A stretch of DNA of 51,252 nt from an uncultured Prevotella sp. (lineage in GTDB: Bacteria > Bacteroidota > Bacteroidia > Bacteroidales > Bacteroidaceae), in contig OMUH01000102.1 of assembly GCA_900314195.1 (NCBI GenBank), positions 1 to 51,252 on the forward strand, in the 5' to 3' direction. How positions within the stretch are numbered: position 1 is the first letter of the stretch; the number at the start of each line of letters is the position of its first letter. A model generated the notes under the pieces. It did no database searches. It had not been told where the DNA came from and saw only the letters and a list, made by a program, of their open reading frames with translations. Below, in pieces: positions 42,523 through 50,170 of the stretch. The position numbers were made by a program, and so were the translations under genes.

Positions 42523-42829
42523 TATTTATATAACGCAGCAGAAGTGTTTCTTATTTTGAAATACGGTTATTCTTTTTTATAGATACTTTTTGAAAAATAT
42601 GCGTTATCACCATTTTTAGGTATTCATTTGTTGTGTTCTGTAATAAAATGCTTATATCTATTTTAACGGTGTATAAATAATACAATTTTTCATCATTATT
42701 TTTAGGTATATTCGAAATTATTATTATCTTTGCATCGTACAAAAGACGACGGCGAATACATTATTCGTGCTGATTCTCCTCTATACAGATTATACAAAAA
42801 TATTATTAACAATAAAAAATTTATTTACT
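42523..42829. other. Divergent intergenic region between porT and the ferredoxin gene
   Basis: No gene is seen. It contains a 12-bp direct repeat, ATTTTTAGGTAT, at 42612-42623 and 42698-42709. The second copy overlaps the -33 region of the ferredoxin promoter. Confidence 0.6.
42701..42732 (+). promoter_or_regulatory. Promoter of the ferredoxin gene
   Basis: TATCTTTG at 42725-42732 is the -7 box, with TTTA (42701-42704) as a 3-of-4 -33 match at 20 bp. The leader is about 90 nt. Confidence 0.65.
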
Positions 42830-43003
42830 ATGGCTTACGTAATTGGTGACGACTGCATTGCTTGCGGTACATGTATTGATGAGTGTCCTTCAGGCGCAAT
42901 TTCTGCAGGTGATGAAAAGTATTCTATCAACCCTGATGTTTGCACAGAATGTGGCACATGTGCTGATGTTTGCCCTAACGAGGCAATCAGCCTTCCTGAG
43001 TAA
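42830..43003 (+). CDS. 2[4Fe-4S] ferredoxin
   Basis: A 57-residue electron carrier starting at ATG 42830 (MAYVIGDDCIACGTC). An in-frame ATG at 42767 gives a hydrophobic extension unlike any ferredoxin and was rejected. Two cluster motifs are complete, CIACGTCIDECP and CTECGTCADVCP, each CxxCxxCxxxCP. This clostridial-type ferredoxin transfers electrons in anaerobic metabolism, for example with pyruvate:ferredoxin oxidoreductase. It is monocistronic, with its own promoter and a clear terminator. Confidence 0.95.
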   Translation: MAYVIGDDCIACGTCIDECPSGAISAGDEKYSINPDVCTECGTCADVCPNEAISLPE

Positions 43004-43086
43004 AAATATTCAGTAATATAATACTTTTAGTTACATAAAATTTAAAATGGCTGTGTTCGTGTTGAATATAGTCGTTTGTTTAAGTT

Positions 43087-43115
43087 AAAGACAGGCGGCG
43101 GCCTGTCTTTTTTTG
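43087..43115 (+). terminator. Rho-independent terminator of the ferredoxin gene
   Basis: A perfect 10-bp stem (AAAGACAGGC / GCCTGTCTTT) with a GGCG loop is followed by T4 then a T-rich run. Confidence 0.93.
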
Positions 43116-43208
43116 TTTATTTTTAGCTTATGCAATTAAATTAACCGTATATTCTTTCATTTTGATAATTATGTCAGTTGTTGCAGTTCTGTTATAAAAG
43201 TTTTTTGC

Positions 43209-43216
43209 TACCTTTG
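43209..43216 (+). promoter_or_regulatory. -7 element of icd
   Basis: TACCTTTG lies 22 bases before the start codon at 43239. The -33 box is not clear. Confidence 0.55.
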
Positions 43217-43238
43217 CCGACAAAAGTGTAATTAAAGA

Positions 43239-44459
43239 ATGAAAAATATGGAAAAAATTAAAATGACAACTCCTGTCGTTGAGATGGACGGCGACGAGAT
43301 GACACGTATTCTTTGGAAGATGATAAAGGATGAGCTTATATTGCCTTTCGTCGACCTGAAGAGTGAGTATTATGACCTTGGTCTTCCCAACCGTGACAAG
43401 ACAGCCGATCAGGTTACCATTGACTCTGCCAATGCTGCTCTTAAATATGGTGTAGCCGTCAAGTGTGCCACCATCACGCCGAATGCCAAGCGTATGGATG
43501 AATACCATCTTCACAAGATGTGGAAGAGTCCTAACGGCACCATTCGCTCCATTATGGACGGTACAGTGTTCCGTGCGCCGATAACCATTCCGAGCATTCA
43601 TCCTGTTGTCAAGAACTGGGAGAAGCCTATTACCATAGCGCGTCATGCCTACGGCGACGTGTATAAGAGCGTCGAGCTGTATGCTGACGAGCCCGGCACG
43701 GCGAAGATCGTTTTCCAGGGAAAGAGCGGCGCCGTCAAGGAAGCGGTCATTCATGATTTCCAGGGACCTGGCGTCATCCAGGGCATGCACAACACAGAGA
43801 AGAGCATACGCTCGTTTGCCCACAGTTGTTTTAAGTTTGCCGTGGACACAAAACAGGATCTGTGGTTTGCAACAAAAGACACCATTTCAAAGACATACGA
43901 TGCAAAGTTCCGTGAGATTTTCGAAGAGGTGTATGAGAAGGAATACAAAGAGACCTTCGAGAAACTCGGCATCACTTATTTCTATACCCTTATAGACGAT
44001 GCCGTGGCACGTGTGATTCGCTCCAAGGGCGGTTTCATCTGGGCCTGCAAGAACTATGACGGCGATGTCATGAGCGACATGCTTTCTACTGCATTCGGCT
44101 CGCTGGCAATGATGACCTCCGTGCTTGTGTCTCCCGACGGCAAATATGAGTATGAGGCAGCCCATGGCACAGTGACACGCCATTACTATCGTTATCTGAA
44201 AGGCGAGGAGACCTCTACCAACCCTATGGCCACCATATTTGCATGGAGCGGGGCCCTGCGCAAGCGCGGTGAGATGGATAACCTCGATGCTCTCGTTAAT
44301 TTCGGAAACCAGCTCGAAGGCGCTTGCTTTGATACGCTTAATGAAGGCATAGCCACCAAAGACCTTGTCGGCCTTATGGAAGGCGTTGAGGCTAAGCAGG
44401 TTAATTCGAAGGAGTTCATAGCAGCTATCCGTGAGCGCCTTGAGAAACGCCTTGCTTAA
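43239..44459 (+). CDS. icd: NADP-dependent isocitrate dehydrogenase (homodimeric, eukaryote-like type)
   Basis: This enzyme oxidises isocitrate to 2-oxoglutarate with NADP. The 406-residue product belongs to the eukaryote-like subfamily: VVEMDGDEMTRILWKMIKDE, CATITPNAKRMDEY, MWKSPNGTIRSIMDGTVFR, YGDVYKSVELYADEPG, LIDDAVARVIRSKGGFIWAC, NYDGDVMSDMLSTAFGSL and AAHGTVTRHYYRYLKGEETS, with the substrate and metal Asp residues in place. The ATG at 43239 is kept; the ATG at 43248 (MEKIKM) is also possible. It is flanked by its own -7 box and a bidirectional terminator. It would supply 2-oxoglutarate for glutamate synthesis. Confidence 0.95.
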   Translation: MKNMEKIKMTTPVVEMDGDEMTRILWKMIKDELILPFVDLKSEYYDLGLPNRDKTADQVTIDSANAALKYGVAVKCATITPNAKRMDEYHLHKMWKSPNGTIRSIMDGTVFRAPITIPSIHPVVKNWEKPITIARHAYGDVYKSVELYADEPGTAKIVFQGKSGAVKEAVIHDFQGPGVIQGMHNTEKSIRSFAHSCFKFAVDTKQDLWFATKDTISKTYDAKFREIFEEVYEKEYKETFEKLGITYFYTLIDDAVARVIRSKGGFIWACKNYDGDVMSDMLSTAFGSLAMMTSVLVSPDGKYEYEAAHGTVTRHYYRYLKGEETSTNPMATIFAWSGALRKRGEMDNLDALVNFGNQLEGACFDTLNEGIATKDLVGLMEGVEAKQVNSKEFIAAIRERLEKRLA

Positions 44460-44490
44460 ACGATAAGTAACATCAATTAAAAAATACATA

Positions 44491-44537
44491 AAAAAGCCAT
44501 GACAATGTGTGTATGCACTGTTTGTCATGGCTTTTTA
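44491..44537. terminator. Bidirectional terminator after icd
   Basis: A 15-bp stem (AAAAAGCCATGACAA / TTGTCATGGCTTTTT) with a 16-nt loop is flanked by A and T runs. It serves icd and perhaps the convergent HAD gene. Confidence 0.9.
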
Positions 44538-44725
44538 TGTATCCCATAATCATCCGAATTAATTTATAGAAGGATGATTGTATTAATGTAATTAAATTTT
44601 TGGTTAATCGAACAGAGAGTTATTGCTGATTGATAATCAGTTAAATAATTTGTGGACAAATTATAGGTTTCAGTTTGTCCTTAATAGTTTTCTGTCGTTT
44701 GAAGCCGTTGCGTTTGGACGTCACA
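44538..44725. other. Intergenic region with small palindromes between icd and the HAD gene
   Basis: No gene is seen. It holds AATCATCC/GGATGATT (44548-44555, 44572-44579) and a near-perfect palindrome ATAATTTGT-GG-ACAAATTAT (44645-44664). Confidence 0.5.
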
Positions 44726-44783
44726 TTTTTTTTCAGATAATTTTTTCCAGATAATTTTTTTCCAGATAATTTTTTTCAGATAA
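44726..44783. repeat. Four tandem T-run plus CAGATAA repeats overlapping a stop codon
   Basis: Four units of 14-15 bp, T6-8 then C or CC, then AGATAA, run from 44726 to 44783. The last unit contains the stop codon and final codons of the minus-strand HAD gene (44776). It probably arose by slippage. Confidence 0.85.
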
Positions 44784-45585
44784 CGCAGAACCGCCGCAGT
44801 GCGTTGGCGATGCCGTCATCGTCAACGCACGTTGTGATAAAGTCGGCAATGCTTTTCGTCTTTTCATTCGCATTGCCCATGGCAATTCCGATGCCTGCTG
44901 TTCTTAATATTGAATTATCATTTCCGCCGTCGCCGAAGGCCATTGTCTCGCTGAGGTTTATACCTTCATGTTTTGCCATTGCAGTGAGGCCGATGCCTTT
45001 GTCAGCACCTTTTGCGGTTATGTCTGTGAAGGCATCGCACCAACGTCCGGAGTTGCAGCTGCTGACCAGCGGCATCAGCTCTTGTTCCTGTTCCGGTGTG
45101 AGAAACGGTGTCAGCTGCATGATTTCATCTTCGTGCATGTCGGCATACGTGTAGCGCTGAAAGTCAATGCCGGTAACACCTAGTCCATCGCAGAACAGCG
45201 CGGCCACCTTCGGGTCGTAGTCGTTGACGCCGATAATCTTCCGGCCTACAATGATGACCGGCACATTACGGTCATGACAGTAGGAGAGTATGTGTTCCGT
45301 GTCGGCAGTCGGTATGCTTGCAGTGTGTACGATCTCCTTTTTTCCGGCACGACATATATAGCAGTTGGCACCGTTCGTGGTTACCCATCCGTCAATGACA
45401 TCTCCTATCTGTCCGAGGTTGGTAATGAACTGCGGCGGCCGGCCGGTAGAAATGTATATCCTTACTCCGCGGCTGTGGGCTTCTGTCAGAGCATCAACCG
45501 TTGACTGTGGTATGCGGTGGGTCTTGAAGCTTACAAGCGTACCGTCTACATCGAAAAACATTGCCTTTGTTTCGTGCTTTCCCAT
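44776..45585 (-). CDS. Cof-type HAD-IIB hydrolase (sugar phosphatase-like)
   Basis: A 269-residue cytosolic phosphatase of the Cof-type HAD family, acting on sugar phosphates or similar small molecules. Motif I is FFDVDGTLVSFK (catalytic Asp about 12), motif II ISTGRP (about 45), and motif IV FGDGGNDNSIL (about 216) followed by the AMGNANEKTK segment. A type IIB cap lies between about 80 and 190. The substrate is not predictable. The start codon lies 12 bases after the stop of the protease gene, so the two are one operon. The stop codon lies inside a tandem repeat, so the last residues may be a recent change. Confidence 0.92.
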   Translation of the reverse strand: MGKHETKAMFFDVDGTLVSFKTHRIPQSTVDALTEAHSRGVRIYISTGRPPQFITNLGQIGDVIDGWVTTNGANCYICRAGKKEIVHTASIPTADTEHILSYCHDRNVPVIIVGRKIIGVNDYDPKVAALFCDGLGVTGIDFQRYTYADMHEDEIMQLTPFLTPEQEQELMPLVSSCNSGRWCDAFTDITAKGADKGIGLTAMAKHEGINLSETMAFGDGGNDNSILRTAGIGIAMGNANEKTKSIADFITTCVDDDGIANALRRFCVI

Positions 45586-45597
45586 TCTTTTTCCTTG

Positions 45598-46773
45598 TTA
45601 TCTTGTAATAGTTATTTCCTTGTTGAATCCTCTTTGGTCGTGCATGATGAATGTGTATTTTTCGCCGTCGCGGAATTTGTAGTTTACAAAGTCATCATAG
45701 CTGCTTATTGTCTTTCCGTTTATACGAAGCACGACGTCGCCCTGCCGCATTCCGTTGCGGTAGCCTTCCGTCTTGTGCCAGATAAGTCCTATGGCGGGCT
45801 GACCGTCTTTGTCGTAAAAGGCGATGCCGAACTGCCGGTTGTTGACGCTGATGCTGTCCGTGCCGTCGTAAGGCTCGAAGGTTATGCTTTTGCGGCGCGG
45901 GTTTATGACCACGGCGCCATAGCCGAGCATCTGCGCGCCGAGCCGCGAAGAGCCCTGGGTTGTTATGGTGTGCACGTCGTTGAAGCTGAACTCACCGTAT
46001 TTCAGCCTGTCGAGGTGGAGAAACACCACTTCGCTGTTCTTCTCTGCGCCGTTTGTACCTTCATACATGTTGCCTGTGGCACGTCCTTCCACCTGCGCGC
46101 TCACCTGCTTGCTCTTGTATGAATGCTCAAGGAAACTCGTGTGGTTCATGACGTACAGCTGACGTGCGCCGGTGTCGAAAAGGGTCTCATCGACATGCCG
46201 CATGAACGGACTGACGTTGACGAACGGTGCGAACCATTTCAGTTTGTATTTTAATGTATAGCCGGTCTCGGCGTCCATCTGCCCTTTTATATCTGTCAGT
46301 ATCATTATTTTCTTACGCGTGTCTATCTTGCATGCCAGCCCCTTGTTGAAAATGTCGAAGCCTATGATACCGTCATAGGGCACCTTGCCGCGCGGCGCTT
46401 TTACCACTGATGCCACGTAGCCTGTTATCTCGCGCCGGCCTATTGCCATCGGCGGCAGCTGTACTGCGTCTATTGTGTCGGCAGTGTTGTTCGCATCATG
46501 GGAGATGACGCTGCCCAGCGTCTTGTAAACCGGTACGTTGCTGCCGGCATACAGCATGCCCTGGCTTGAGCCCGTGTCAAGGCAGAAACGGTATGTGCGG
46601 CCCATGATGCCAACCGGGAGGTATATCTGATTGTCGCTGAACTCAATATGAATGGTGTCGCTTAATTTCTGCGGTGCGACGCTGAAGTTTGTGTTGTAGC
46701 GGTGCATTTGCGCTGATGCCCCGCCTGACAGCAGCAACATAAGCACTGCAAAAAAAAATATGTTTTTTTTCAT
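45598..46773 (-). CDS. Secreted retropepsin-like aspartic protease with C-terminal PDZ domain
   Basis: A 391-residue protein with a signal peptide (1-22, ASAQ). Two aspartic protease half-domains are visible in one chain: FCLDTGSSQGML with Asp66 and TLFDTGARQLYV with Asp200, so a complete pepsin-like active site could form without dimerisation. GYGAVVINPRRKSITFEPYD ends the protease part at about 300. The last 80 residues are a PDZ domain (GLIWHKTEGYRNGMRQGDVV, LRINGKTISSYDDF). Such proteins probably process envelope proteins, but no substrate is known. It is upstream of, and co-transcribed with, the HAD phosphatase gene, with a 12-base gap. Confidence 0.88.
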   Translation of the reverse strand: MKKNIFFFAVLMLLLSGGASAQMHRYNTNFSVAPQKLSDTIHIEFSDNQIYLPVGIMGRTYRFCLDTGSSQGMLYAGSNVPVYKTLGSVISHDANNTADTIDAVQLPPMAIGRREITGYVASVVKAPRGKVPYDGIIGFDIFNKGLACKIDTRKKIMILTDIKGQMDAETGYTLKYKLKWFAPFVNVSPFMRHVDETLFDTGARQLYVMNHTSFLEHSYKSKQVSAQVEGRATGNMYEGTNGAEKNSEVVFLHLDRLKYGEFSFNDVHTITTQGSSRLGAQMLGYGAVVINPRRKSITFEPYDGTDSISVNNRQFGIAFYDKDGQPAIGLIWHKTEGYRNGMRQGDVVLRINGKTISSYDDFVNYKFRDGEKYTFIMHDQRGFNKEITITR

Positions 46774-46798
46774 GTCCTTGCTTTTTTGCTTTTGCGTG

Positions 46799-46806
46799 CA
46801 AAGTTA
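46799..46806 (-). promoter_or_regulatory. -7 element of the protease-HAD operon
   Basis: The minus strand reads TAACTTTG 26 bases before the protease start. No clear -33 partner was found. Confidence 0.5.
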
Positions 46807-46967
46807 CACAAATCTTTGTCTTGTTCGGCTTTTCCGTGTTATTATTAATGTTTGGACTCTGCAAAACAAAATGATGGAAATTTTATGGTAAGTCTGAAGG
46901 TGTCGCAGATAGTTCTGTACTATAGCAAATTGTTGAGATGTTTTTTGCACTCCTGTTGAACTTTAAC

Positions 46968-47006
46968 GAAAGAAGCATGGCCGAATTTATCGGTCATGCT
47001 TCTTTC
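46968..47006. terminator. Strong stem-loop after the secreted-protein gene at 47090
   Basis: A 17-bp stem (core GAAAGAAGCATG with CATGCTTCTTTC, one G-T pair) has a 5-nt loop. It lies about 85 bases downstream of the minus-strand stop at 47090. T-runs are weak on both sides, so it may be a 3' stabilising hairpin rather than a full terminator. Nothing else was seen in 46807-47089. Confidence 0.7.
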
Positions 47007-47089
47007 AGTTATAAGTAAAAAACAATTTAATTATAATTTTGCCTTCTGCTGTGTACTCTTCATTTTCTTTATTGTCTTTCGGAAGGACA

Positions 47090-48133
47090 TTACTGAATGC
47101 GTTTCTTGCCGTTCTGAATGACTACGCCCTTATAGTCTTTGCCGACCTTCTGACCAGCAAGGTTGTAAAGAGGTGCATTGGCATCATAGATAACATCTTT
47201 TGCTGTTATGTCATTTATGCCAGTAGCGTCAAGTCTTACACGTGTTACACTCTTTATGTTTGCAGTGAACGGATAGTTGTTATCTCCTGCAGCGTTGGCC
47301 TTCAAGTAAATTTTGGCAATATCCTTAGGAGTTGATGAAGTTATGTTTCCAGCATCGTCTGTCTTAATTTCAGCAGCGGTAGAGTCGTTGACAGTGAAGT
47401 TGATGGTGCTTATTCCTGCTTCGTAGTTGTTCCAGGCAAATCCGCCTGCAGCACCATCATATTCAACCATGATGGATGTCTTCAAAGGTTCATTCAGCTC
47501 TATAGTATAATTATAAATGCTGTCTTTTTGTGTCTCGTGGCTGTATGTGCATGAATTACCGTTTGTAGTTACTATCTCAACGCCGCCGTATTGGCCTGTA
47601 TATGTTATAATTGGCGTCGTAACAGGGCCCAATGAATGCCCCCAGCCTCCGCCGGCAAAAGTTACAGGTTCTTCTGTATTGTCGTTTTTGATGAGTGTTA
47701 CTTTCTTTATAAGAATCTTGGCACCGGATGCTTTTCCCTGAATGTTGAATTTCGTCAGTGTAGCTGATGATTTTATGCCTTCGTTAAAGTCTTTCTCCAA
47801 AACGTTGCCGTCGGTTGGGAAATCATCATATTGCGTGGCTGCGTTTGGGTCACCAATACTTGTTTGCACGTAACCGTCAGTTGTGGCTGTTGATGCAAAT
47901 GGGGTATATTCAATTCTGTAACCCTTATAATCAGCCGGATTGATAGCGTTTGATGCTCCGATAATTCCGTACTCACCCCACTGTGAATTATAAGTGATTT
48001 CAACGTTAGATGCAAGGGCAACAGAATAGTTCCAAGGGTAGGGATCTATTTTAAACGCTAATGTTTCCTGCGCCTGTACGTTAGTTGCAAATGCCGCCAT
48101 AACAGCAGCTACCAAAGTAAAGATTTTCTTCAT
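47090..48133 (-). CDS. Secreted beta-sandwich protein with type IX-like sorting tail; function unknown
   Basis: A 347-residue protein from ATG 48133 (an in-frame TTG two codons upstream was rejected). A signal peptide covers 1-22 (NVQAQ). Two beta-rich regions follow, at about 25-155 (PWNYSVALASNVEITYNSQW, YKGYRIEYTPF) and about 165-290 (YGGVEIVTTNGNSCTYS, FAWNNYEAGISTINF), reminiscent of jelly-roll carbohydrate-binding modules. The C-terminus, PLYNLAGQKVGKDYKGVVIQ then NGKKRIQ, is a typical Prevotella sorting tail. No catalytic motif was seen. The protein is likely a surface adhesin or glycan binder, by inference. A TAAATTTG element on the minus strand lies about 85 bases upstream. Confidence 0.75.
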   Translation of the reverse strand: MKKIFTLVAAVMAAFATNVQAQETLAFKIDPYPWNYSVALASNVEITYNSQWGEYGIIGASNAINPADYKGYRIEYTPFASTATTDGYVQTSIGDPNAATQYDDFPTDGNVLEKDFNEGIKSSATLTKFNIQGKASGAKILIKKVTLIKNDNTEEPVTFAGGGWGHSLGPVTTPIITYTGQYGGVEIVTTNGNSCTYSHETQKDSIYNYTIELNEPLKTSIMVEYDGAAGGFAWNNYEAGISTINFTVNDSTAAEIKTDDAGNITSSTPKDIAKIYLKANAAGDNNYPFTANIKSVTRVRLDATGINDITAKDVIYDANAPLYNLAGQKVGKDYKGVVIQNGKKRIQ

Positions 48134-48216
48134 AGACAAAGAGTTTTTATTGTTAATATTGTTATTGGTTATTCGTTTAATTTAGCGTAAAATGTTTCTT
48201 TTATCTTCCTTTGCCG

Positions 48217-48224
48217 CAAATTTA
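48217..48224 (-). promoter_or_regulatory. -7 element of the secreted-protein gene at 47090
   Basis: The minus strand reads TAAATTTG, which leaves a leader of about 75 nt. The -33 box is not clear. Confidence 0.5.
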
Positions 48225-48361
48225 ATACATTTTTTCTTAAAAAGGTGATATTATCTTGACTTTTTTTGATACTATGATTTCTTTCTTGTTGAATGCTCTC
48301 ATGGTACTCATTTCATACTTTAGTTGCACTCGCTTGAAAAATAATTTCTGCAAAGTGAATT

Positions 48362-48448
48362 TTATACTGTTGCTGCACGCAGCTTGCGGACGGCTACAAG
48401 GGCCGCACCCTGTATGTTGGTCAGACCCAGCTGTCGTTTTTTAGGCAT
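48362..48448 (-). CDS. Possible 28-residue basic small protein or decayed gene fragment
   Basis: An ATG frame on the minus strand encodes MPKKRQLGLTNIQG, then AALVAVRKLRAATV and a stop. The patch is clearly richer in G+C than the surrounding AT-rich gap and codon use looks gene-like. The opposite strand is also open across 48359-48502. No promoter or ribosome binding site was seen, so this may be a remnant rather than a working gene. Confidence 0.3.
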   Translation of the reverse strand: MPKKRQLGLTNIQGAALVAVRKLRAATV

Positions 48449-48602
48449 GAAGCAAGTGCTTATGAAAAACTAAAAATCCGCAGGATAGGAATACGTACAT
48501 GATATATGTTTAAACAAATGTGAAAAAATGATGTGTCCGCACACATAAATAATGCTGTAATTAAAAAACATGTTAAAGAAATACTTTTTTTTAATGAAAA
48601 TG

Positions 48603-48633
48603 TTTGTGGGTAATCAGATTTGTAGTATCTTTG
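48603..48633 (+). promoter_or_regulatory. Consensus promoter of the non-coding RNA
   Basis: TTTG (48603-48606) and TATCTTTG (48626-48633) are 19 bp apart, a full match to the Bacteroidota consensus. Transcription should start near 48640. Confidence 0.85.
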
Positions 48634-48639
48634 CAGTGT

Positions 48640-48829
48640 CAAAAGGTTAATAGATTGTTTAGGTTAGTAGTAATAGATTTAGGTTTTTAGTTATTAAAGG
48701 TAGATTAATGAGATTGTTTAACAGATAACCTAAGGAGATCGTGAGATCACCTTTCGTTTCGAAAGTAATTTTTTAGTTAAACATAGGCTATACGCTGCAG
48801 CTCGTTGAGAGTAGTAGCGTATTTTTTTT
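48640..48829 (+). ncRNA. Probable non-coding RNA of about 190 nt, promoter to terminator
   Basis: The interval runs from a full-consensus promoter to an intrinsic terminator and has no reading frame of note. Several helices can form: GGAGATC with GATCaCC (48734-48751), CTTTCG with CGAAAG (48752-48765, near), TTAGGTTA (48659-48666, and a partial second copy at 48679-48685) with TAACCTAA (48726-48733), and TGTTTAAC (48715-48722) with GTTAAACA (48776-48783). The last two cross, so they form either a pseudoknot or alternative folds. The decamer AGATTGTTTA occurs twice (48652, 48711). The promoter-terminator layout is like that described for the Bacteroidales-1 RNA motif, though I cannot confirm membership. 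The downstream glycosyltransferase has its own -7 box, so the RNA is probably independent of it. Confidence 0.65.
48790..48829 (+). terminator. Intrinsic terminator of the non-coding RNA
   Basis: ATACGCT (48790-48796) pairs with AGCGTAT (48816-48822), with an inner CTC/GAG, followed by a run of eight T. Confidence 0.9.
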
Positions 48830-48862
48830 GTCTTAAAAACTGTCTATTAAAAATATTTTGTG

Positions 48863-48870
48863 TAAGTTTG
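48863..48870 (+). promoter_or_regulatory. -7 element of the glycosyltransferase operon
   Basis: TAAGTTTG lies 25 bases before the start codon at 48896. The -33 box is weak. Confidence 0.5.
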
Positions 48871-48895
48871 CAACTAATCGTTTAACAATTATCCG

Positions 48896-50170
48896 ATGAG
48901 AGTACTTATAGTAAACACAAGCGAGCTGACCGGAGGCGCGGCTGTTGCCGCAAACCGTCTGAAGGACGCGCTGAACAACAACGGCGTGAAGGCCAAGATG
49001 CTCGTTCGCGACAAGACTACTGATGATATAACCGTTGTCGAACTGCCCGGAAATGCGCATTCGCAACGTAACTTCCTGTTCGAGCGGTGGGGCATATATA
49101 TGCGGCTTCATTTCTCAAAAGTTAACTTATGGCGCATAGATACTGCGTCGTTCGGCACAGACATAACCGGTCTGCGTGAGTTTAAGGAGGCCGATGTCAT
49201 TCATCTGTCATGGATAAACCAGGGCATGCTCTCGCTGAAAAACATTCAGCGCATCATAGACAGCGGCAAGCCGGTTGTCTGGACGATGCATGATGAATGG
49301 ATGGCAACGGGAATATGCCACTATACCTCCGGTTGTACGCGTTTCCGTGAGGGATGTCATAACTGTCCGCTCCTTCCTGACGGAGGCTCTGACCATGACC
49401 TAAGCTATAAGATATGGCAACGCAAGCGTGAGCTGCTCCGTGGCAGCAGGATACGGTTCGTGGCCTGCAGCGAGTGGCTTGAGAAAGAAGCTCTCTCAAG
49501 CGCTTTGCTGACGGGACAGCGCGTTACGCATATCCCCAATCCGATAGACATGAACCTGTTCCGGCCGCTCGACAAGGCGGAATGCCGTTTGCGCACGGGA
49601 CTGCCGGCAGATAAAAACATCATTCTCTTTGTCTCGCAGCGTGTCAACGACAAGCGGAAGGGTATGAGCTATCTTGTAAAGGCACTTGACAGGCTCACTT
49701 CCCAACATGCCGAGATTCGTGACAACACTGTTATTGCTGTTCTTGGCGGGCATTCAGAGGAAATGCGCGATTGGATCTCGCTGCCGGTTTATCCTCTTGG
49801 ATATGTGAACGATCATAAGAAAATAGTAGAGATATATAATTCTGCTGATGTGTTCGTGCTGCCGTCGATGGAGGACAATCTTCCGAATACTGTCATGGAG
49901 GCTATGGCTTGCGGTATTCCGACGGTAGCGTTCCGTACCGGCGGTATACCGGAGATGATTGAGCACGGACAGACCGGTTTCCTTGCAGAATATGCCAATG
50001 CAGACTCTCTTGCTGACGGACTTTGGCAGGCCCTCAGTGTGCTGAACCGTGATGAGGTAAGGGAAAACTGTCTGAAGAATGTCAGACACAAATATTCGCA
50101 GCATGCTGTTGCAATGCAATATCTTGAGGTGTACAATGAGGCTCTGGAGGGGAGGAAGCCTAACTTATGA
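48896..50170 (+). CDS. GT4-family (GT-B) glycosyltransferase
   Basis: A 424-residue retaining glycosyltransferase that adds a sugar from a nucleotide-sugar donor to a surface glycan. The N-terminal Rossmann half starts MRVLIVNTSELTGGAAVAAN (acceptor domain). The C-terminal donor half holds LFVSQRVNDKRKGMSYLVKA (about 240), ADVFVLPSMEDNLPNTVMEA (about 320-338) and CGIPTVAFRTGGIPEMI. In the family's EX7E motif the first residue here is Asp (DNLPNTVME). A cluster of cysteines at about 140-162 (CHYTSGCTRF, CHNCPLLPDG) is typical of one capsular-polysaccharide subgroup. Its stop overlaps the next start by four bases, so the two enzymes are translationally coupled. Role in capsule, O-antigen or exopolysaccharide is inferred. 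Confidence 0.92.
   Translation: MRVLIVNTSELTGGAAVAANRLKDALNNNGVKAKMLVRDKTTDDITVVELPGNAHSQRNFLFERWGIYMRLHFSKVNLWRIDTASFGTDITGLREFKEADVIHLSWINQGMLSLKNIQRIIDSGKPVVWTMHDEWMATGICHYTSGCTRFREGCHNCPLLPDGGSDHDLSYKIWQRKRELLRGSRIRFVACSEWLEKEALSSALLTGQRVTHIPNPIDMNLFRPLDKAECRLRTGLPADKNIILFVSQRVNDKRKGMSYLVKALDRLTSQHAEIRDNTVIAVLGGHSEEMRDWISLPVYPLGYVNDHKKIVEIYNSADVFVLPSMEDNLPNTVMEAMACGIPTVAFRTGGIPEMIEHGQTGFLAEYANADSLADGLWQALSVLNRDEVRENCLKNVRHKYSQHAVAMQYLEVYNEALEGRKPNL

Noticed and set aside
45517..46122. 201-codon plus-strand frame opposite the protease and HAD genes
   Set aside because: Both minus-strand genes have complete active-site motifs; the plus-strand frame is a shadow.
48256..48444. 62-codon plus-strand frame in the gap before the non-coding RNA
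   Set aside because: The N-terminal half is AT-rich and hydrophobic, the C-terminal half crosses the G+C-rich island in another frame, and no start signal or homologue is recognised.
48640..48829. 6S RNA
   Set aside because: The size is right, but the two ends of the transcript are not complementary and no long rod with a central bubble is seen.
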